NCBI GenBank assembly: GCA_047639615.1
Contig: JBLIOL010000343.1
Span: forward strand, 1-5,575
Source: CAYWNK01 sp047639615
GTDB taxonomy: Bacteria; Planctomycetota; UBA1135; GCA-002686595
Reading direction: 5' to 3'
Length of the DNA stretch: 5,575 nt
Translations under genes and position numbers: made by a program
Notes under the pieces: model-generated
Seen by the model: only the letters and a program-made list of their open reading frames with translations
The model's database searches: none
Told to the model about the DNA's origin: nothing
In this document: positions 1-5,575 of the stretch, one piece after another
Position numbering within the stretch: position 1 is the first letter of the stretch
Layout of the letters: every line of letters starts with the position of its first letter

Positions 1-60
1 TCACGGCGGGGGGGGCGAGCCCGCGCGCGCCGCACCCGGCTTGATGTTGGCTTGGCCCGA
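1..60. other. GC-extreme stretch downstream of clpC with a run of eight G
   Basis: The 60 bases after the clpC stop contain eight consecutive G (8-15) and an alternating GC run (about 21-30). No hairpin followed by a U-tract is present in either direction, so no clpC terminator is seen here, and no coding start can be supported before the window edge. The homopolymer makes this a place where sequencing length errors are likely. Confidence 0.6.
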
Positions 61-2598
61 CTACTCGGTGGCCTTGGCCTCTTCGGGCTCAGGCGTGGGG
101 TCAGGCTGCTTGTCGAGGAACTTGAGGCCCTCGCCGTCTGCCGCGCGGTCGATCCACACGTGGCGATCCTTCTCTTCCTCGCCGCGCAGCAGGTGCTCGG
201 CCAGGGGATCTTCGATGTGGCGCTCGATGGCACGACGCAGGGGACGGGCGCCGTAATCCTCGTGGAAGCCCTTGGTGATCAGGAACTCGACCGCGTTCGC
301 GGTCAGCTCCAAGGTCACCTTGTGCTGGGCCAGACGGGTCTTAACCTCGTTCAGCTGCAGGATCACAATGCGGCGCAGGTCGTCATGGGTCAGCGGGTTG
401 AAGACGATGGCCTCGTCGAGACGGTTGAGGAACTCGGGGCGGAAGTGACGCTCGACCTCGATCATCACGTCGGCGGACATCTTCTTCTTGCGCTCGCCCT
501 TGTCGGCGGCCGTCTGGTCGAAGCGACCGAAGCCCAGCTGGGAGCCGGCCTTCATGGTGTGGCTACCCAGGTTCGAGGTCATGATCAGGATCACGTTGCG
601 GAAGTCCACGTGACGCCCGAAGGAGTCCGTTAGACGGCCTTCTTCCATGATCTGCAGGAGCATGTTGAAGACGTCGGGGTGAGCCTTCTCGATCTCGTCG
701 AGCAGCACCACGGAGTAGGGGCGACGACGCACCTTCTCGGTCAGCTGACCGCCTTCTTCGTAGCCCACATAGCCGGGGGGCGCTCCCACCAGGCGCGAAG
801 CGTTGTGCTTCTCCATGTACTCGGACATGTCCATGGTGATGATCGCGTCCTCATCGCCGAACATGAACTTGGCCAGCTGCTTGCACAGGAAGGTCTTGCC
901 CACGCCGGAGGGGCCGAGGAACATGAAGGAGCCCATGGGGCGCTTCGGATCCTTGAGCCCGGAACGGGAACGGCGCACGGAGCGCGCGATCGCGCTGATG
1001 GCTTCGTCCTGGTGGATGACGATCTCGCCGAGCTCGTTCTCCATCTGCAGCAGGCGTTCGCGCTCGGCCTTCTCGAGGCGCGTGAGCGGGATGCCGGTCA
1101 TCTTGGAGACGGTCTCCTGGATGATGTCCATGTCGACCACGCCGACCTCTTCCTTCTCGTTCTGCTCCTGGCGCCATTCGTGCTGGATCTCCTCCTTGCG
1201 CTTCTTCAGGCGGTAGGCCTGATCGCGCACCTGGGCGGCAGCTTCGAAGTCCTGGGAGGCCACGGCCTCGTCCTTCTCGCGCTCAAGACCCTCGATTTGA
1301 TCGGAGATCTCGCGCAGGTCCGGCGGGGGCACCATGGCCTTGATGCGCACGCGCGCGCCGGCCTCGTCCATCACGTCGATGGCCTTGTCCGGCAGGAAGC
1401 GGTTGTTGATGTAGCGGGTGGAGAGTTCCACGGCGAGCGCGAGGGCCTCGTCCGTATAGCGCACGCGGTGGTGAGCCTCGTAACGATCGCGCAGGCCCAG
1501 GAGGATGGCGTTGGCCTGCTCCGGGGTCGGCGGCTCGACGTTGACGGCTTGGAAGCGACGCTCGAGAGCGCCGTCCTTCTCGATGTGCTTGCGATATTCG
1601 TCCAGGGTCGTAGCGCCGATGCACTGGATCTCGCCGCGGCTGAGGGCGGGCTTCAGCACGTTGGAAGCGTCGATGGCACCCTCGGCGCCACCGGCGCCCA
1701 CCAGGGTGTGCAGCTCGTCGATGAAGAGCACCACGTCCTTGACCCGGCGAACCTCGGTCATGACGGCCTTGATGCGCTCCTCGAACTGACCGCGGTACTT
1801 GGTACCGGCGACCATCAGAGCCAGGTCGAGCACGACGATGCGCTTGCCGCGCAGGATCTCGGGCACGATGTTCTCGATGATCTGCGTGGCCAAGCCTTCG
1901 ACGATGGCGGTCTTGCCAACGCCGGGCTCGCCCAGCAGCACCGGGTTGTTCTTGGTACGGCGCGAGAGGATCTGGATCACTCGCTCGATCTCGTCCTCAC
2001 GCCCGATGACCGCGTCGAGCTTGCCCTCGCGGGCCATCTCGGTCAGGTCACGGCCGAAGGAGTCGAGGGCCGGAGTCTTGGACTTGCCGCTCGGGCCGCC
2101 GCCGCCGCCACCAGGACCGTCCTCGGTGATGTTGGTCTCCTCTTCGTCCTCTTCACCGGTGTCGGCGCCGAGGAAGTCGAGCACCTCTTCGCGCACGTCC
2201 TCCAGCTTGACGCCGAGGTTCAGGAGCACTTGGGCGGCGATGCCCTCGTTCTCCTTGATCAGGCCCAGCAGCAGGTGCTCGGTACCGATGTAGTTGTGAC
2301 CCAGGTTCGAGGCCTCCTCCATGGAGAGCTCGAGCACCTTCTTGGCCCGCGGGGTGAAGGGCAGCTGGCCCATGGTCACCATGGAGGGACCGGTCTTGAC
2401 GATCTTCTCCACCTCCATGCGGATCTTGTTGAGATCGATCCCCATGTTCTTGAGGACGTTGGCGGCTACGCCGCTGCCCTCTTGTACGAGGCCCAGAAGC
2501 ACGTGCTCGGTCCCTAGGTACTCGTGGTTGAACCTCTGAGCCTCCTGGCGGGCGAGGTTCATGACCTTCTTGGCGCGATCGGTAAAGCGGTCAAACAT
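61..2598 (-). CDS. clpC: ATP-dependent Clp protease ATP-binding subunit ClpC
   Basis: Hexameric AAA+ unfoldase of the Hsp100 class that threads substrates into the ClpP peptidase in the cytoplasm. The 845 residues match the usual ClpC length. Order seen: a double Clp N domain (about 1-144) with GTEH motifs at E31 and E107, the positions that bind phosphoarginine in Bacillus subtilis ClpC; an acidic and glycine-rich linker (about 145-176); D1 with Walker A G223-T230, pore loop KYRG 267-270, Walker B D294-E295 and arginine pair R347/R348; a middle domain with a UVR-like helix (about 430-482, DFEAAAQVRDQ), typical of ClpC rather than ClpA; D2 with Walker A G562-T569, pore loop GYVG 609-612 and Walker B D634-E635; an LGF ClpP-docking tripeptide at 688-690; and a proline/glutamate-rich tail. 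The ATG start gives the canonical FDRFTDRAKKV opening. No Shine-Dalgarno sequence is visible. It lies 280 bases after mcsA and probably has its own promoter. Nothing looks broken. Confidence 0.98.
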   Translation of the reverse strand: MFDRFTDRAKKVMNLARQEAQRFNHEYLGTEHVLLGLVQEGSGVAANVLKNMGIDLNKIRMEVEKIVKTGPSMVTMGQLPFTPRAKKVLELSMEEASNLGHNYIGTEHLLLGLIKENEGIAAQVLLNLGVKLEDVREEVLDFLGADTGEEDEEETNITEDGPGGGGGGPSGKSKTPALDSFGRDLTEMAREGKLDAVIGREDEIERVIQILSRRTKNNPVLLGEPGVGKTAIVEGLATQIIENIVPEILRGKRIVVLDLALMVAGTKYRGQFEERIKAVMTEVRRVKDVVLFIDELHTLVGAGGAEGAIDASNVLKPALSRGEIQCIGATTLDEYRKHIEKDGALERRFQAVNVEPPTPEQANAILLGLRDRYEAHHRVRYTDEALALAVELSTRYINNRFLPDKAIDVMDEAGARVRIKAMVPPPDLREISDQIEGLEREKDEAVASQDFEAAAQVRDQAYRLKKRKEEIQHEWRQEQNEKEEVGVVDMDIIQETVSKMTGIPLTRLEKAERERLLQMENELGEIVIHQDEAISAIARSVRRSRSGLKDPKRPMGSFMFLGPSGVGKTFLCKQLAKFMFGDEDAIITMDMSEYMEKHNASRLVGAPPGYVGYEEGGQLTEKVRRRPYSVVLLDEIEKAHPDVFNMLLQIMEEGRLTDSFGRHVDFRNVILIMTSNLGSHTMKAGSQLGFGRFDQTAADKGERKKKMSADVMIEVERHFRPEFLNRLDEAIVFNPLTHDDLRRIVILQLNEVKTRLAQHKVTLELTANAVEFLITKGFHEDYGARPLRRAIERHIEDPLAEHLLRGEEEKDRHVWIDRAADGEGLKFLDKQPDPTPEPEEAKATE

Positions 2599-2659
2599 GG
2601 TGGCTTGGTCGGCGGTGGGGGGCGTCTATGGTGCGGTAGGGTCGAAGGGCGGCATCCAT
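2591..2659 (-). other. Possible 22-codon upstream ORF overlapping the clpC start
   Basis: An ATG in the loop of the leader hairpin opens a 22-codon frame (begins MDAALRPYRTID) that ends in a TGA lying eight bases inside the clpC start region, in a different frame from clpC. Such an overlap could couple or dampen clpC translation. It has no ribosome binding site, and a frame of this length is easily random in GC-rich DNA, so I regard it as a weak candidate. Confidence 0.1.
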
Positions 2660-2666
2660 GGCCGCC
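2648..2666 (-). promoter_or_regulatory. GC-rich hairpin at the predicted 5' end of the clpC leader
   Basis: GGCGGC (2648-2653) and GCCGCC (2661-2666) pair perfectly with a 7-base loop. If transcription starts near 2668 the hairpin caps the clpC mRNA and could stabilise it or tune translation. It does not cover the clpC start codon, which lies about 50 bases downstream, so a simple RNA thermometer that hides the start is not evident. There is no U-tract, so it is not a terminator. Confidence 0.35.
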
Positions 2667-2674
2667 AGAGACGT

Positions 2675-2704
2675 ATCTGTGGTATCTCCCCTATCGCCTT
2701 CAAG
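2675..2704 (-). promoter_or_regulatory. Candidate heat-shock-type promoter of clpC
   Basis: On the minus strand CTTGAA (2704-2699) equals the core of the sigma-32 -35 consensus CTTGAAA. Sixteen bases further is CCACAGAT (2682-2675), which matches five of the seven defined bases of the -10 consensus CCCCATnT. Transcription would begin near 2668, leaving about 70 bases of leader before clpC. clpC is heat-induced in many bacteria, so the placement makes sense. Read as a sigma-70 promoter, TTGAAG has no good -10 at 17 bases. No CIRCE element (TTAGCACTC-N9-GAGTGCTAA) and no CtsR heptad repeat was found. Motif matching by eye only. Confidence 0.35.
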
Positions 2705-2710
2705 GGCGAT
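2693..2710. repeat. Short inverted repeat over the putative clpC -35 region
   Basis: ATCGCC at 2693-2698 and GGCGAT at 2705-2710 form a 6-base inverted repeat around the six bases that make the putative -35 (CTTGAA on the minus strand). The symmetry centred on a promoter element is what an operator would look like. A 6+6 repeat can arise by chance in GC-rich DNA, and it matches no operator that I know. Confidence 0.4.
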
Positions 2711-2845
2711 CGGCCTGAGGCTTGCCAGATGCGTTTTTGAGGACTCCCGGTGACGCGACCGGAAAGCGTGTCTCAGATAGGCGAGAATGCCATCGAAAGC
2801 GGGGGCGTGCCAGCGCTGTATGGGCTCCCTGCACGGTCCTTTACC

Positions 2846-2862
2846 AGCCTTGCGAGCAGGCT
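2846..2862 (-). terminator. Weak hairpin just downstream of mcsA
   Basis: AGCCT and AGGCT form a 5-base stem with a 7-base loop, starting about 17 bases after the mcsA stop codon. No U-run follows on the minus strand, so it is not a normal intrinsic terminator; it may at most attenuate readthrough or protect the 3' end. The remaining spacer (2711-2845) shows no gene or RNA that I recognise. Confidence 0.15.
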
Positions 2863-2878
2863 AGGAGATTGGTTTTGC

Positions 2879-3400
2879 CTAGCCCTCGTCCGCGCCCAAG
2901 GAACGCAGCTCATCACGCAGGCCTGCGGCGCGCTCATAGGCCTCTTCGGCGATGGCGCTTTCGAGTTCGCATCGCAGCTGTGAGGTCTTGCGCTCGCGCT
3001 CCAGCTCATCATTGTCGATTCCTGGAAGTCGTCCCACATGCTGCGTTGCACCGTGCATGCGTTCCAGCATCTCCTCCAGGGGGCCCGCGAAGACCACGTA
3101 GCAGTGCTCGCAGCCAAGCCGGCCTGTGCGCTGGAATTCTTCCTTGGTCAGGCCACAGGAGTCGCAGCTGAGGCTGGGCTGGGCGGGGCGTGCCTCGTCG
3201 GCCTTGATGTTGATCAGGCCCCAGATACCAGCGCCCATTTTTTCCATGGGCCCGGAGAAGGGCAGATCCGAAAGTTGCCCGCAGGGCTCGCACAGGTGTT
3301 CCTGGCGAACCTCGTTATCGGGATGCCCAGCGCCGTGCCAGGAGCTGAGCTCCGTCACGTGGACACTGGCGATGTTCTTTTGGCATTTCTCGCAGAGCAT
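2879..3400 (-). CDS. mcsA: McsA-like zinc-binding, UVR-domain cofactor of the ClpC system
   Basis: McsA in Firmicutes binds metal, activates the protein-arginine kinase McsB and helps regulate ClpC; it is cytoplasmic. This 173-residue protein has the family architecture: CxxC pairs at C3/C6, C37/C40, C79/C82 and C97/C100, the last two flanking the conserved stretch GLTKEEFQRTGRLGCEHCY, then a GPLEEMLERMHG helix and HVGRLP, and a C-terminal UVR helix pair (about 141-168, EEAYERAAGLRDELRSL). Length is close to B. subtilis McsA. The frame is open back to a TTG at 3484, but the ATG at 3400 puts the first zinc pair at the N-terminus as in the family and avoids overlap with the upstream gene, so I chose it. 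It starts 40 bases after the Clp N-like gene and is probably co-transcribed with it. No mcsB follows, which is unusual. The UVR pair also resembles UvrB/UvrC, but the cysteine pattern favours McsA. Confidence 0.9.
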   Translation of the reverse strand: MLCEKCQKNIASVHVTELSSWHGAGHPDNEVRQEHLCEPCGQLSDLPFSGPMEKMGAGIWGLINIKADEARPAQPSLSCDSCGLTKEEFQRTGRLGCEHCYVVFAGPLEEMLERMHGATQHVGRLPGIDNDELERERKTSQLRCELESAIAEEAYERAAGLRDELRSLGADEG

Positions 3401-3440
3401 GGTCGAGCTGAAATAGGTGTAAGGCGAGCTTAGCCCGAGG

Positions 3441-4334
3441 TCAATCGGCAGCCGGGTCGGGAAAGGCAGCTTTACTGCGCTCAAGCAAGGAAACGGTGAT
3501 CTTGTGTCGGTCGAGCAGGGCGATCAGCTCCTCATTCCCTTGGTCGCGAACTGCCGCGAAGGCCGCAACTGAGCCGGAGCCCTCAGGGAGACCCTCCAGG
3601 AAGGCTAGTAGCTCCTGGGAGGGGGGCAGCTCGCGCGCATCGGGACTGGCGCTGTCCAGGGTCTTGCCGCGTAGCTCGCTGGCGGCCTGGGCGCGCCGGA
3701 TCCCAGATTGAGACTCGAGCTCCGGATCCAGGGCCAGACAAGCCAGCAGCAGGCGCGCCGGACCGATGTGGGGCTCGCCCGCTCCGAAGGCGTCTTTGTT
3801 GGCCTGGGAGAGTGCGCGCTTGGCCGTGTCGCTGAAGCCTTGGAAGAGAAAGGCGTCCGCGCGCAGGGTCACCTGTTCACTGGGCTTTGCTCCCAAGCTG
3901 CTCGGGTCGAAACCGCGCTGGGCGAGGGCCTGCGCATCAGCACCCGGCATGGCGGCCACGCAGGCGCCGACCAGCACGCCGGCCTCGACCTTGTCGGAGC
4001 CGGCGCTGAGGCTGCTCGCGCGCGCCGCGCGCACGGCTTGCAAGCCACCGGGCGAGAAGGGCAGGGCGGCCTTGGATCCGACCACCATGATTCCGGGCGA
4101 AAGCGCTACTAGCTCGAGGTCCATGGTCTCGGGATCGGCGAAGGCGTGGTTCACCAGTTGGTGCGCGCCTGAATCCTCATCCGCGAGGAATGCGCCCAGC
4201 CAATGCTCAGGCGTGACCTCATCCGAGTGCATCCAAAGGGCGCGCTCGCCAGCGGCCGTGAGCAGCTTGCGTGCGTAGGGACAGAGGCGCGACGCCAGGG
4301 CGGCCAGGTCGGGGTGGGCGAGATCCAGGCTCAT
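3441..4334 (-). CDS. Stand-alone Clp N-domain-like protein (no ATPase domain)
   Basis: A 297-residue protein without any Walker motif, signal peptide or membrane helix. It reads as two successive Clp N domains built from four half-repeats: residues 10-75 (YARKLLTAAGER, then TPEHWLGAFL matching GTEHxLLGL of ClpC), 91-150 (LPFSPGGLQAVRAAR, matching LPFTPRAKKVLEL of ClpC), 166-226 (GFSDTAKRALSQANKDA, then HIGPARLLLACL) and a weak fourth at 237-291. Only the first half-repeat keeps the Glu-His (E43/H44) that corresponds to the phosphoarginine-binding Glu of ClpC; the second and third have Ala there. The start is the ATG that overlaps the murD stop as ATGA; the frame is open further upstream but that part is antisense-like Arg/Pro-rich text inside murD. 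Families with free Clp N domains include mycobacterial ClpC2 and plant ClpT. By context a ClpC adaptor, decoy or assembly factor is likely; the family call is firm for repeats 1-3, the function is inferred. Confidence 0.85.
   Translation of the reverse strand: MSLDLAHPDLAALASRLCPYARKLLTAAGERALWMHSDEVTPEHWLGAFLADEDSGAHQLVNHAFADPETMDLELVALSPGIMVVGSKAALPFSPGGLQAVRAARASSLSAGSDKVEAGVLVGACVAAMPGADAQALAQRGFDPSSLGAKPSEQVTLRADAFLFQGFSDTAKRALSQANKDAFGAGEPHIGPARLLLACLALDPELESQSGIRRAQAASELRGKTLDSASPDARELPPSQELLAFLEGLPEGSGSVAAFAAVRDQGNEELIALLDRHKITVSLLERSKAAFPDPAAD
4331..4334 (-). promoter_or_regulatory. ATGA stop/start overlap coupling murD to the Clp N-like gene
   Basis: On the minus strand the TGA of murD and the ATG of the next gene share the bases ATGA. 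No purine-rich ribosome binding site is visible in the 20 bases upstream, so reinitiation by ribosomes finishing murD is the simplest way for the downstream gene to be translated. This also fixes the start of the Clp N-like protein. Confidence 0.8.
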
Positions 4335-5575
4335 GAATTCGGCAGCAGAGTGCGGAAGTGTTCGGCGCGCGCGCGGAAGTTCGGGAAGGCATCGAAGGAT
4401 GCGCAGGCCGGAGAGAAAAGCAAGACGCCTCCATCCGGCCGGTGCCTGTAGGCCGCATCGACGGCAGCTTCGAGGGTGTGATAGCCGCTCACTCGGGCGC
4501 CGGCCAAGCCGAAGGACTTGCACAGGCTGGGGGCTGCGTCGCCGAAGGCTAGCACCGTATCGCCGCGCTCGGCGCAGAGCTCGGCCAAGGCTTCGAAGGA
4601 CAGGCCGACCTTGGGCTTGCCGCCGAGGAGCACGGCGCTGGCGCGCGGCAGTCCCTGAAGCGCGGAGAGCGCGCTGTCGGGCGTGGTGCAGACGCCGTTG
4701 TCGATCACGCGCAGGCCGGCGTGCTCGCCCAGCTCCTGCAGCCGGTGGGGCAAGCCCTCGAGCAGCGGAAGGCGCGCGGCCAAGTGGGCGTGGCTGACGC
4801 CCAGGGCGCGCGCCAGGCTCAGGGCGATCAGGGCGTTCTCCCGCTGGAATTCGCCCAGTACGCGCAGCTGCTCAACCGGGGCCAAGCAACGACCCTCGAG
4901 CCAGAACTGCCCGTTTTCGATGCGGCTGGCTTGGCCCGGTCCTAACTGGGCCACCAAGAGGTGCGCCCCAATGCCGGAGGCGAAGGGCTCCCGGGCGGCC
5001 AATTCCGCGGGTAGGACGAGGGTTCCGCCCGCGGGGATCAGGCCCAACAGGCGGGCTTTGGCCTGGGCATAGCCCAGAGCGCTGCCGTGGCGCTCCAAGT
5101 GATCCACGAGCACGTTGACCAGGGCTGCGGCCGTCACATTTTGAATGCGCTCGGCGGGCAGGGCATCGAGCTGGTAGGAGCTGACTTCCACCACGGCGAT
5201 ATCGCCGCTGCCCATGGCGTCCAAGTCGTCCAAAAGCGAGCGACCGATGTTGCCACCGAGCCAGGCACGCCGGCCCGTGTCCGCGAGCAGTTGGGCCAGG
5301 AAGTTGGCCGTGCTGCTCTTGCCCTGGGTGCCGCTGATCAACGCCAGGCTGGCGGGGCAGTGCTCGAGGAACAACTCCAGCTCGCTGGTGATTCGAACGC
5401 CCGCGGCGCGGGCTGCCTCGAGATAGGGGCTATTCGGCGGCACCGCCGGATTGGCAATGACGAGCTCTGCGCCCGTGAAGTCAGCCGTGCGATGTTCGCC
5501 CAGGTGATACTCGCAGCGCGTGCCTTCGAGCTCGACCAGCGCGGGTGCCAAGGTGTCCGCATCGCGCCGGTCCGT
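4331..5575 (-). CDS. murD: MurD-type UDP-N-acetylmuramoyl-L-alanine:glutamate ligase, 5' end missing
   Basis: Cytoplasmic Mur ligase that adds glutamate to UDP-MurNAc-L-Ala using ATP in peptidoglycan precursor synthesis. The frame is open to the window edge and the first codons read TDRRDADTLAPAL, the usual end of the N-terminal Rossmann-like domain, so about 40 residues lie outside; the TTG at 5551 is not the real start. Counting from that TTG codon: PAVPPNSPYL at 35-44, ATP loop GTQGKSST at 74-81 (family usually GTNGKTTT or GTNGKSTT), GGNIG 99-103, EVSSYQLD 122-129, DHLERHG 150-156, the probable carbamylated lysine K165, LPHRLQELG 267-275, then IDNGVCTTPDSAL at 283-295 where standard MurD has NDSKATN, GGKPK, and the C-terminal SPACASFDAF. 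The lost lysine in the NDSKATN loop is notable and could mean a MurD2-like L-glutamate ligase. Translationally coupled to the Clp N-like gene by ATGA. Confidence 0.93.
   Translation of the reverse strand, partial: TDRRDADTLAPALVELEGTRCEYHLGEHRTADFTGAELVIANPAVPPNSPYLEAARAAGVRITSELELFLEHCPASLALISGTQGKSSTANFLAQLLADTGRRAWLGGNIGRSLLDDLDAMGSGDIAVVEVSSYQLDALPAERIQNVTAAALVNVLVDHLERHGSALGYAQAKARLLGLIPAGGTLVLPAELAAREPFASGIGAHLLVAQLGPGQASRIENGQFWLEGRCLAPVEQLRVLGEFQRENALIALSLARALGVSHAHLAARLPLLEGLPHRLQELGEHAGLRVIDNGVCTTPDSALSALQGLPRASAVLLGGKPKVGLSFEALAELCAERGDTVLAFGDAAPSLCKSFGLAGARVSGYHTLEAAVDAAYRHRPDGGVLLFSPACASFDAFPNFRARAEHFRTLLPNS

Noticed and set aside
1..60. Intrinsic terminator after clpC
   Set aside because: GC-rich pairing is possible in many ways but no U-tract follows in the transcribed direction.
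679..2517. Open frame of 612 codons on the plus strand opposite clpC
   Set aside because: It is an exact antisense shadow of a well-conserved gene, with His/Leu/Asp-rich low-quality text and no recognisable domain. Long antisense frames are expected opposite codon-biased GC-rich genes.
2599..2878. CIRCE or CtsR operator upstream of clpC
   Set aside because: No TTAGCACTC/GAGTGCTAA pair and no tandem GGTCAAA-type heptads were found in the spacer.
2722..3171. Plus-strand open frame across the mcsA-clpC spacer
   Set aside because: Most of it lies antisense to mcsA, it is Arg/Ala/Pro-rich without motifs and has no ribosome binding site.
3401..3484. 28-residue N-terminal extension of McsA from a TTG codon
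   Set aside because: It would overlap the upstream gene by 44 bases and move the first zinc cysteines away from the N-terminus, unlike known McsA proteins.
4335..4523. 63-codon N-terminal extension of the Clp N-like protein
   Set aside because: The added residues are Arg/Pro-rich, lie wholly inside the murD coding frame and resemble nothing; the ATG at 4334 in the ATGA overlap is the sensible start.

Overview
The window is GC-rich (roughly 60-65 % G+C by eye) bacterial DNA. It carries four genes, all on the minus strand, read from the right edge to the left: murD (5' end cut off by the window edge), a stand-alone Clp N-domain-like protein, mcsA and clpC. ClpC, McsA and a Mur ligase show a bacterium with peptidoglycan and a ClpC/McsA type of protein quality control. 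Firmicutes are the classic owners of that system, but the base composition and the gene order (murD instead of ctsR upstream, no mcsB between mcsA and clpC) do not look like Firmicutes. None of the three visible start codons has a clear Shine-Dalgarno sequence. A deep-branching, Planctomycetota-like Gram-negative lineage would fit, but that is inference.

Layout: 5575-4331 encodes the MurD-type ligase of cytoplasmic peptidoglycan precursor synthesis. Its stop overlaps the start of the next gene in an ATGA, so the two are probably translationally coupled. 4334-3441 encodes a 297-residue protein that looks like two consecutive Clp N domains (four half-repeats, the last weak) with no ATPase part. 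After 40 bases comes mcsA (3400-2879), with three pairs of zinc-type cysteines and a C-terminal UVR helix pair. A 280-base spacer (2599-2878) follows, holding a heat-shock-like promoter candidate, two small hairpins and a possible 22-codon upstream ORF. clpC (2598-61) is a complete 845-residue AAA+ unfoldase with a ClpP-docking LGF loop. The last 60 bases (1-60) are GC-extreme and hold no recognisable gene.

How they may work together: ClpC unfolds substrates for ClpP. McsA is a known ClpC-system cofactor that in Firmicutes acts with the arginine kinase McsB. Here the kinase gene is absent from its usual place, and an ATPase-less Clp N-domain protein sits upstream of mcsA. That protein could be an adaptor, a decoy for ClpC-binding partners or a chaperone-loading factor, forming a murD-linked variant of the McsA/ClpC module. 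The protein families are well supported; the joint function is inference. The most interesting points are the Clp N-like protein, the missing mcsB, and the altered substrate-loop motif in MurD.
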